This document shows positions 34,101 through 40,331 of a DNA stretch of 40,331 bases, in pieces. The translations under genes and the position numbers were made by a program. Numbering within the stretch: position 1 is the first letter of the stretch; the number at the start of each line of letters is the position of its first letter. Under the pieces are notes generated by a model. It was not told the origin of the DNA. It worked only from the letters and a program-made list of their open reading frames with translations, and did not search any database. Source of the DNA: Anaerolineae bacterium (GTDB lineage Bacteria; Chloroflexota; Anaerolineae; Aggregatilineales; Phototrophicaceae); NCBI GenBank assembly GCA_022843745.1, contig JALHNB010000057.1, forward strand, positions 1 through 40,331, given 5' to 3'.

Positions 34101-37100
34101 AAGCCTTTGGGCGCGGGTCGTACAGTGTGCGCGATTTCACGATTCAAGAAGCGCTGGTGCTGCCCGAAGATGGCGAACGCACAATCCAGATTGTGTTATC
34201 ACCGATGGCAAACGGCGCATCATCATTTCAGGTTTTGAGCCTCGTTGATGAAGTCTGGAAACTGAACGCCACCGGCAACCTCACCCTAAATCCCTCTCCG
34301 CAAGCAGAGAGGGACTTCACACTTGCGCCCATGCAGGAAGTTTTTGAACCCGGCGACGTGCAGGCGCGATGCACCGAAGAAATCTCCGGCGAGGTCTATT
34401 ACGACAAAATCCGTGCGCTGGGGCTGGAATTCGGCTCCGATTTTCGCGGCATTACCCGGCTGTGGCGGCGCGATGGTGAAGCACTCGCCGAAGTCCGCTT
34501 GCCGGATGCGCTGAACGCCGAAGCCGGACAATATGGCATTCACCCGGCCTTTTTGGATGCCTGTCTCCATTTACTCGGCGCACCGCTGCCGGATGATGAT
34601 CTGGAAACAGCCTATCTGCTCATCGGCATCGAAAGTTTTCAGCTTTATCGCTCACCGGGCAAAATGCTCTGGAATCATACCGTGATTGAAGAACCCCTCT
34701 CCATCTCCCCTCCCCTTGCAAGGGGAGGGGCTGGGGGTGAGGTTTTTACCGGAACGGTGAAGCTGTATGACGAATATGGCGATCTGGTCGCGGAAATCGG
34801 CGGCTTGCAGTTGAAACGCGCCGGACGTGAAGCGCTCATGCGTGCCGTCCACCGCCGCCCCGACGATTGGTTCTACGAGGTCGCGTGGGAAGAAAAGCCG
34901 CACCCGAACCCGATTATGGTAACAGGTTCAGCCGCACATTTGCCCACACCCCCGGAACTTGCCGAAAAGCTGCAACCGCTGATGACGCAACTCAGCATCG
35001 AGCGCGGGCTGGATGATTATCCGACGATGAATCAGGCTGTAGATGAGGTCGGTGCAATTTATATCGCGCGGGCGTTGGCTGCATTGGGCTGGGATTTTCA
35101 TGTGGGCTGCCGCATTTCCGCCAGCAGCCTGATGGATCAAGCCAAACCGCAGCACCGCCGTTTCCTGAAGCGACTGCTCGATATCCTGCGCGAAGATGGC
35201 ATTTTGCGCCGCGTGGGGGATGAGTGGCACGTCATGGAAGTACCGGAAAATATGGGCGATCCCCAGGCCGCCATGCACGAACTGATGGCACAGTACCCGG
35301 ATTACCGTTCGCAGTTGGTGTTGATGGAGCGCTGCGCCTCACAGCTTGCCGAGGTCTTGAGTGGTCAGATCGACCCGCTGCATTTGCTGTTCCCCGGCGG
35401 TTCGCTGGATGATCTTGAAGCGGTCTATCAGGAAACACCCTATGCGCAGGTCTATAACACCCTGATTCAGGAAGCTATCCAGACGGCGCTGCAAAACCTG
35501 CCGCAGGAACGCCAGTTACGCATCCTCGAAATCGGCGCAGGGACGGGCGCGACAACCGCCTATGTCGTGCCGGTTTTGCCCTCCAAGCACGTCGAATATG
35601 TCTTTACCGATCTCTCGCCGCTGTTCCTGGAACATGCTAAAGAAAAATTCCGCGATTTCCCGTCGATGCGCTACCGTCTGCTGGACATCGAGCGCGAACC
35701 AACGATACAGGGATTCGCGCCACAGTCCTTCGACATCGTGATCGCCGCCAATGTCCTACACGCGACGGCGGATTTGCGCCATACGATGGAGCATGTCAAG
35801 AGCCTGATCGCACCCGGTGGCCTGGTCATGATTCTTGAAGGTCTGAAAGCCGCGCGTTGGGTTGACCTCACATTTGGCATGACCGAAGGCTGGTGGAAAT
35901 TTACCGACACCAAGCTGCGCCCGGATTATCCGCTGCTGTCGCGTTGGGGTTGGCTCGATCTGCTCCGGTCATCGGGCTTAAATGACGCAACCGCCATCAC
36001 CAATTGGGACGGCGTGGCCGGGATGGGCATCCTGCTGGCGCATACTTCGCATATGGAAGCCTCGATGGAAACATCTGAGGTACGCGCGGCGCTCTCCGCT
36101 GAACGAACCGATTGGCTGATTTTCGCCGATAACAAGGGTTATGCCGAGGCGCTGATTAACCGCTTGAGTGCGCGTGGCGAAATTGGCGCGGTGGTTTTGC
36201 CGTCCGATCATTATCAGTCCTTGCATCATAGCTGGACAGTGAACCCGGCCAATCCCGATGATTTCCGGCGGTTGATCGAGGAAGCCAATCCACAGCGCGG
36301 CGTGGTTGTTATCACCTGCCAGTGGAGCGACGAAACCACGCTCGATACGCTGAAGGGCGAAATGAATCGCTATTCGGCTGAAGTGCTGCATCTCGCCCAG
36401 GCGATGGCAGCATCCGAGCAAAAGCCCATCCTGTGGCTGGTGACGGAAAGTGCGCAGGCCGTCGATAGCGCACCGAACGGCTTCTCGCTGGCGACGATGT
36501 GGGGATGGGGGCGGGTGATCGCGCTGGAGCATCCTGAAATCTGGGGCGGCGTGATTGACATCGACATGCGCGATGCGCCCTATATCAGCGCTGCCGAAAT
36601 TTTCACCGAAATCACACAGCCCGATGGTGAAGATCAAATGGCATGGCGCGAAGGCAGGCGTTATGTAGCGCGGCTGGCACCCCACCCCTTCGCCCCTCCC
36701 CTTGCAAGGGGAGGGGTTGGGGGTGGGGTTTTGCAGCCCGATGCCTCCTACCTCATCACGGGTGGGCTAGGTGGCCTGGGGCTGAAAGTCGCCCGCTGGA
36801 TGGCTGAAAATGGCGCGGGTCATATCGTCCTCACTGGACGGCGCGGACTGCCACCACGCGAAAACTGGGATTTGGCAGACGAAACCATCCAGCCGCAAAT
36901 CCACGCCATCCGCGAGATCGAGAAACTGGGTACGCAGGTCATCGTCGAATCAGCCGATGTGAGCGACATGGGGCAGATGCGAAAAATCTTCGCCCGTTTC
37001 GATCACGGATTGCCGCCACTGAGAGGTGTCATCCACGCGGCGGCGGCACTCGATTTCTGGCCTGTGCAGGATATGCCTCTGGACGGCGTAAAGTCCATGT

Positions 37101-37975
37101 TCGCCCCCAAAGTGATGGGGACATGGATACTGCACGAACTCACGCAGCATTTGTCGCTCGACTTCTTCGCCCTGTTCTCGTCCACGACGGCGCTGTGGGG
37201 CGTAACCAACATGGCGCATTATGCCGCTGCCAACACCTTCATGGACAGCTTCGCCCATTACCGCCGAGCGCTCGGCCTGCCAGCCCTCAGCATCAATTGG
37301 GGAACGTGGGAGGAAATGCGCGTCGCTTCGGCAGAAGATCAGGAATCCATCGCTCAGTTTGGCCTCAAAAAGATGCCATCCGATCAGGCGTTGGCGATTC
37401 TCGGCGATCTGATCTCCGGCACAGATGTGGCTCAGATTGCGGTTGCGTCGGTGGATTGGGCAGCGCTCAAGCCCCTGTATGAAGCCCGTCGCGAACGGCC
37501 ATTTTTAGCGCTGGTCGGCATAAAACCTGTCGCTATGCCGGAAACCGAAGTAGGCAAACCGCAGTTGTTGGATGAATTGGCGAATGTCCGTGCGGAAGAA
37601 CGCTACGAACTGATCGAAAACTATGTCCGTGAACAGGTGGCGCGTGTGCTAGGGATAGCCGATCCGCTGGCGATTGACGCGAGTCAGGGTATGTTTGAAA
37701 TGGGCATGGATTCGCTGATGTCGGTTGAGCTAAAAGGCCGTCTGGAAAAAGTCGTCGGTCAATCCCTGCCTTCAACGCTGACGTTTAACTACCCAACTGT
37801 TGCCGAATTGACCGAATATTTTGACACCAGAGTGTTGGCGACTCCCGAACCCGTCAAAGATGCTGTCGTCGAGATTCCCAAGATTGAAACACCCACCGAA
37901 ACCGACCTCAGCGACGACCTTTCGGAAGACGAACTCGAAGCGCTGTTGATGAAAAAGCTGAAGGGCTTGAAATAG
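31130..37975 (+). CDS. PKS5: type I PKS module KS-AT-DH-cMT-KR-ACP
   Basis: 2281 residues. The ATG at 31130 overlaps the PKS4 stop by 14 bp. Docking helix LSPKRLALLALELQNKLDVAE, KS with Cys210, AT with Ser666 in GHSVGE and the atypical motif IAGH where malonyl ATs have HAFH. DH with His968 (HRIYGIVILP) and Asp1143 (HPAFLDACLH). C-methyltransferase with EIGAGTGATT at about 1467. No ER. KR from about 1873 with TGGLGGLG, the catalytic Tyr in HYAAANTF, but LDF instead of LDD, so its stereochemical class is unclear. ACP Ser2195 in GMDSL. Expected outcome: alpha-methyl, alpha,beta-unsaturated acyl-ACP. No TE domain; the protein ends with SEDELEALLMKKLKGLK, a docking-type tail with no downstream PKS in the window. 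Four in-frame repeat elements. Confidence 0.95.
32517..32570. repeat. In-frame palindromic element, KS-AT linker of PKS5
   Basis: Forward copy, arms CCCCTCCCCAT and ATGGGGAGGGG. Translated VPTPNPSPSQWGGEKGRG between LEAAP and LNLLALS. Nearly identical to the PKS1 and PKS2 copies. Confidence 0.9.
34277..34318. repeat. In-frame CCCTCTC-family element inside DH of PKS5
   Basis: Hairpin CCCTCTC/GAGAGGG with an 8-nt loop, identical over 41 bp to the first part of the PKS4 element at 24715. Translated NLTLNPSPQAERDFT at the DH hot-dog junction, where PKS2 and PKS4 carry GTAGGGGC-family elements. Confidence 0.9.
34693..34746. repeat. In-frame palindromic element in the second DH hot-dog of PKS5
   Basis: Reverse-orientation copy with arms CCCCTCCCCTTG/CAAGGGGAGGGG. 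Translated EPLSISPPLARGGAGGEV, in a surface loop late in the DH between WNHTVIE and FTGTVKLYDEYG. PKS2 and PKS4 have no element here. Confidence 0.9.
36680..36730. repeat. In-frame palindromic element before KR of PKS5
   Basis: Reverse-orientation copy with arms CCCCTCCCCTTG/CAAGGGGAGGGG. Translated PHPFAPPLARGGVGGGV before the KR start QPDASYLITGG, equivalent to the copies in PKS1 and PKS4. Confidence 0.9.
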
Positions 37976-38225
37976 AGCCTTTCAGCTTTGCTCACCCGAG
38001 TCGCGTACACGCTCCGACTGGTACAACATATCCCTGAGCAATCATAGACAAACCTAACAATAGCTATTAAGATGATTTGGGAGCTTGTTAGGCAAACAGG
38101 CTTCTAATGGAAGTGTATCTGCTTTCATGTCTATGCTGTAATGGGCGAAAATTATTTCAAACGTTCAAGCGCGTTGCTTCACCTTTCGAGCATAGGGAGC
38201 TAAAGGCTTATTATGGGGGAAATAT
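37976..38225 (+). other. 250-bp gap between PKS5 and the hydrolase pair
   Basis: More AT-rich than the PKS genes and free of the palindromic repeats that fill other gaps. No terminator hairpin with a T-tract is visible after PKS5. The spacing and composition allow a separate promoter for the hydrolase pair, but I cannot point to convincing -35/-10 boxes. A frame starting at 38107 overlaps the hydrolase in another frame and looks spurious. Confidence 0.4.
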
Positions 38226-39026
38226 ATGTACGCGGACGAAATTACACCATTTTATTTTGGTGCAGATCAAGGGCTGTTTGGCCTGTATTATACCCCGGAG
38301 ACTGACAAGAAGCAGGACATGGCGATCTTATTGTGTCCATCAATGGGGCAGGAGTACATTCGCGCACATCGGACATATCGTCAGTTAGCGTTCCGCCTCG
38401 CCAGAGCCGGTTTTCCCACCATGCGCTTCGATTATTACGCATCCGGCGACTCGGCGGGGGACGACAGCGAAGTCAGCATCGTCCGTTGGCAGGCCGATAT
38501 TTCGACAGCCATTGCTGAACTCAGGCAGCGCAGCGGGGTCGAGCAGGTTTCGCTCATCGGTTTGCGGCTGGGCGCGAGTTTAGCGGCGCTGGTTGGTGCG
38601 CAGCGCCAGGATATTGTCCGGCTTGTTGCCTGGGAACCTCTGGTCAGCGGGAGCGATTTTGTCGAGGAGCTGATCGAGCGGCATCAGAATTGGTTATATT
38701 ATTTCCTCAACAAGCCTGCTACGGGTGCAAAACATGAAAATCTTACGGAACTGCTGGGCTTCACATTTACGCAATCCCTGTTTGATGAGTTAAACGCTCT
38801 TGATCTGCTTGCCCTCCGGCAAAAACCAGCACAAAATATATTAGTGATTGAACGTGCGACACAGCCTCTCACGGGAAAATTCCAAGCTCGGTTGGAAAGT
38901 CTGGGATCTGCGACTCAATATCAAGTGGTTGAAGGGCCGCAAATCTGGACAGAAGACCCGGACAAAGCGTTGATCCCACAGCAGGTGTTGCAAGCGATTA
39001 TTAACTGGATAACCACCTTTGGATAA
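38226..39026 (+). CDS. Alpha/beta hydrolase-fold protein, exosortase-A hydrolase 2-like, catalytic Ser missing
   Basis: 266 residues; good ribosome binding site GGGGGA 5 nt before the ATG. The alpha/beta-hydrolase order is clear: LLCPSMGQEYIRAHRTYRQL (oxyanion region), MRFDYYASGDSAGD (66-79), and a nucleophile elbow reading IGLRLGASLAAL at 111-122. The nucleophile position is Arg114 instead of Ser or Cys, and the C-terminal GPQIWTED segment has no catalytic His at the expected place. Both features recall the hydrolase 2 family found with exosortase A systems. It may be a structural or acyl-binding partner of the next gene, not an enzyme in its own right. It follows the PKS genes after a 250-bp gap, in the same direction. 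A role in chain release or transfer is an inference from position. Confidence 0.75.
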   Translation: MYADEITPFYFGADQGLFGLYYTPETDKKQDMAILLCPSMGQEYIRAHRTYRQLAFRLARAGFPTMRFDYYASGDSAGDDSEVSIVRWQADISTAIAELRQRSGVEQVSLIGLRLGASLAALVGAQRQDIVRLVAWEPLVSGSDFVEELIERHQNWLYYFLNKPATGAKHENLTELLGFTFTQSLFDELNALDLLALRQKPAQNILVIERATQPLTGKFQARLESLGSATQYQVVEGPQIWTEDPDKALIPQQVLQAIINWITTFG

Positions 39027-39047
39027 CCATCTTTGGATAACGACTTT

Positions 39048-39965
39048 ATGAGAGAAGAAGCGCTGTTATTAGGTGAATATAAATCCCTTGCTGGCATCAT
39101 CACTATTCCCGAAACGCCCAACGGGGCGGCGATCCTGCTGCTCAATGCGGGAATGATTCATCGCATCGGCCCCAACCGCATTTATGTCAAGCTGGCACGT
39201 CAACTGGTGAAACTGGGATTCACGGTACTGCGTTTCGATCTTTCCGGCATTGGTGATAGCAAGGTTCGCCCCGATAACCTGCCGTTTGAAAAGAGCAATA
39301 TTGACGATACCCGGCAAGTCATGGATTATGTTCAGCAAACACACGGAATCGACCAGTTTTTGCTCATCGATCACTGTGCTGGAGCTGTCACTTCATTCTG
39401 GACATCGCTTGAAGACTCGCGCGTGATTGGTATCGGGCTGCTCAACCTGGAAAGTGGCGATCAACAGTGGGATTTATACGACCATAAACGCAAGGTTAGC
39501 CGCTTTTATGGGAATTATTATACTAAAACGGCGGTCACTGATTGGTCACGGTGGAAGAAACTGCTCACGGGTAAAGCCGATTACACCAGCATTACACGCA
39601 ATATTTTCCGAGATTTTTTCTGGAATAAAGTCTCGAATACCCTATTTCGCTATCGAAATAAGGTTGCCAAAAATCATCAGGTCGGTGATGCCTGGTACAA
39701 CGTGTTCATGAATGGGCTGGAATCACTGGCGGCGCGTAACATTCGTATACTGATGGTTTATGCCGAAGGCAGCACAGGGATGGAGCGCATCGAGCTTCTC
39801 GTCGGCCCCAGTCTGCGGGCTATGAAAGAATCCGGCAAACTCCAAATGAACATCATTAAGGGGTCTGACCACACCTTTACGCTGCTGCATACCCAGGAAG
39901 CTCTGTTCAATGTGCTTGAAACGTGGAGTCAAGACGTTGTAGGCGAACGGATGCAGCCGATTTAA
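39048..39965 (+). CDS. Alpha/beta hydrolase-fold protein with Cys nucleophile elbow (exosortase-A hydrolase 1-like)
   Basis: 305 residues from the ATG at 39048; a TTG at 39033 would add five. Recognisable features are AAILLLNAGMIHRIGPNRIY (27-46), a hallmark of hydrolase 1 of exosortase-A-type loci, VLRFDLSGIGDS (60-71), and the nucleophile elbow LLIDHCAGAV with Cys110, where classical members have GxSxG or GLCSG. A candidate catalytic His lies in KGSDHTF near the C-terminus. It is therefore plausibly active as a thiol acyl hydrolase or acyltransferase, unlike its neighbour. It begins 22 bp after the previous stop; the gap contains a short tandem duplication (CTTTGGATAAC twice). Together with the neighbour it forms the pair likely to act on the polyketide or its carrier. 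Confidence 0.77.
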   Translation: MREEALLLGEYKSLAGIITIPETPNGAAILLLNAGMIHRIGPNRIYVKLARQLVKLGFTVLRFDLSGIGDSKVRPDNLPFEKSNIDDTRQVMDYVQQTHGIDQFLLIDHCAGAVTSFWTSLEDSRVIGIGLLNLESGDQQWDLYDHKRKVSRFYGNYYTKTAVTDWSRWKKLLTGKADYTSITRNIFRDFFWNKVSNTLFRYRNKVAKNHQVGDAWYNVFMNGLESLAARNIRILMVYAEGSTGMERIELLVGPSLRAMKESGKLQMNIIKGSDHTFTLLHTQEALFNVLETWSQDVVGERMQPI

Positions 39966-39974
39966 CCCTCTTTA

Positions 39975-40037
39975 TGCGATCCATTGCTTTTGCGCTTCTG
40001 TGCCTCTGTACTTCTATGCTTCTAAGTGCAACCACAG
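39975..40037. repeat. Partial CACAGAGA/CTCTGTG-type repeat
   Basis: Reads TTGCTTTTGCGCTTCTGTGC, then CTCTGTACTTC and AACCACAGAAA. It has the same vocabulary as the fold-back element at 12221-12315 but is rearranged or decayed. Located directly after the last gene. Confidence 0.5.
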
Positions 40038-40114
40038 AAATTATGGGGGTGTTTTCCGTAGGGGCACGATGATGCCGTTTAAGAATTAAATACGGATAAC
40101 GCGAGACCGTTTTC

Positions 40115-40140
40115 GTAGGGACACGATGTATCGTGTCCTG
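40115..40140. repeat. GTAGGGACACGAT hairpin
   Basis: GTAGGGACACGAT followed by GTATCGTGTCCTG, a small inverted repeat (ACACGAT/ATCGTGT) of the GTAGGGGC-family type. A half copy, GTAGGGGCACGATGATGCC, lies at 40058-40076. A third palindrome, AGGGCATGAT/ATCATGCCCC, lies at 40200-40221. Confidence 0.6.
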
Positions 40141-40331
40141 ATGATGCGTACCAATTGCCAGGAAGACGCGCGTCCTGTCATAGGTTTTAGATGGCGGGAA
40201 AGGGCATGATGAATCATGCCCCATATGCACCAACTTAAGAGACCTGCCGGAGAGACTGAAAGGTCAAAGGATGGAGAGAACGGCAGGACATGCGGGAGGT
40301 GGCGGGCAAGAGATGGGCGAGACGGCGTAAA

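Larger units (their letters stand above)
39966..40331. other. Gene-free right edge with repeat remnants
   Basis: No frame here has recognisable coding character; a - strand frame at 39907-40233 is made of repeat sequence and overlaps the hydrolase. The segment holds several decayed repeat hairpins. From 40241 onward it has a purine-rich stretch with CCTGCCG at 40243-40249 and its complement CGGCAGG at 40281-40287. The window ends before any further gene can be judged. Confidence 0.55.

Noticed and set aside
38107-38388. 93-residue frame overlapping the first hydrolase
   Set aside because: It overlaps a well-supported gene in another frame, has no ribosome binding site and shows no family resemblance.

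Overview
The window looks like bacterial DNA from an uncultivated environmental lineage. Three things suggest Chloroflexota: moderate-to-high GC coding sequence, a sugar ABC/glycosidase/BadF-type kinase block beside a modular PKS, and dense short palindromic repeats of the kinds common in that phylum. There is no rRNA or other firm marker gene, so this assignment is an inference. Cyanobacteria-like or other PKS-rich phyla cannot be excluded.

Layout. (1) 1-5009 is a catabolic block on the + strand. It holds two sugar ABC permeases (MalF/MalG type), a small HicA/HicB toxin-antitoxin pair, a GH32-like beta-fructosidase, a C-terminal remnant of a Uma2-family gene, and a BadF/BadG-type sugar kinase. 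The solute-binding protein and ATPase are not in the window. (2) 5177-5965 is a stand-alone type II thioesterase that opens the polyketide locus. (3) About 6026-7257 is an orphan TnpB (IS200/IS605, IS1341-like) element on the - strand, lying between the thioesterase and the first PKS gene. (4) 7258-37975 is five consecutive + strand type I modular PKS genes, one module each: PKS1 KS-AT-(half DH)-KR-ACP; PKS2 KS-AT-DH-ER-KR-ACP; PKS3 KS-AT-cMT-ACP; PKS4 KS-AT-DH-cMT-ER-KR-ACP; PKS5 KS-AT-DH-cMT-KR-ACP. No module carries a terminal TE. (5) 38226-39965 is a pair of atypical alpha/beta hydrolases resembling the exosortase-A-associated hydrolase pair. (6) 39966-40331 has no gene I can support and holds several repeat hairpins.

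How it fits together. The PKS genes end and begin with short docking-type segments, so a PKS1 to PKS5 order is plausible. Read colinearly, they would add ten backbone carbons to an unknown starter. The product would be roughly a 2,4,6-methyl-branched, 7-oxo, 11-hydroxy, 2-enoic acyl chain, with a possible extra methyl at C10 if AT1 takes methylmalonyl-CoA. The type II TE would edit stalled carriers. Chain release is unexplained and may involve the two downstream hydrolases.

The most unusual feature is a set of at least 18 short palindromic repeat elements lying in frame inside the PKS coding sequences. Almost all sit at inter-domain linkers: after KS, before AT, at the junction of the two DH hot-dogs, before ER, before KR, and beside ACP. 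They belong to at least three families (CCCCTCCCC/GGGGAGGGG cores, GTAGGGGC...GCCCCTAC cores, CCCTCTC/GAGAGGG cores). Different families occupy equivalent linker positions in different modules. The same families also occur between genes, so they are genomic repeats that the PKS genes have absorbed as linker peptide.
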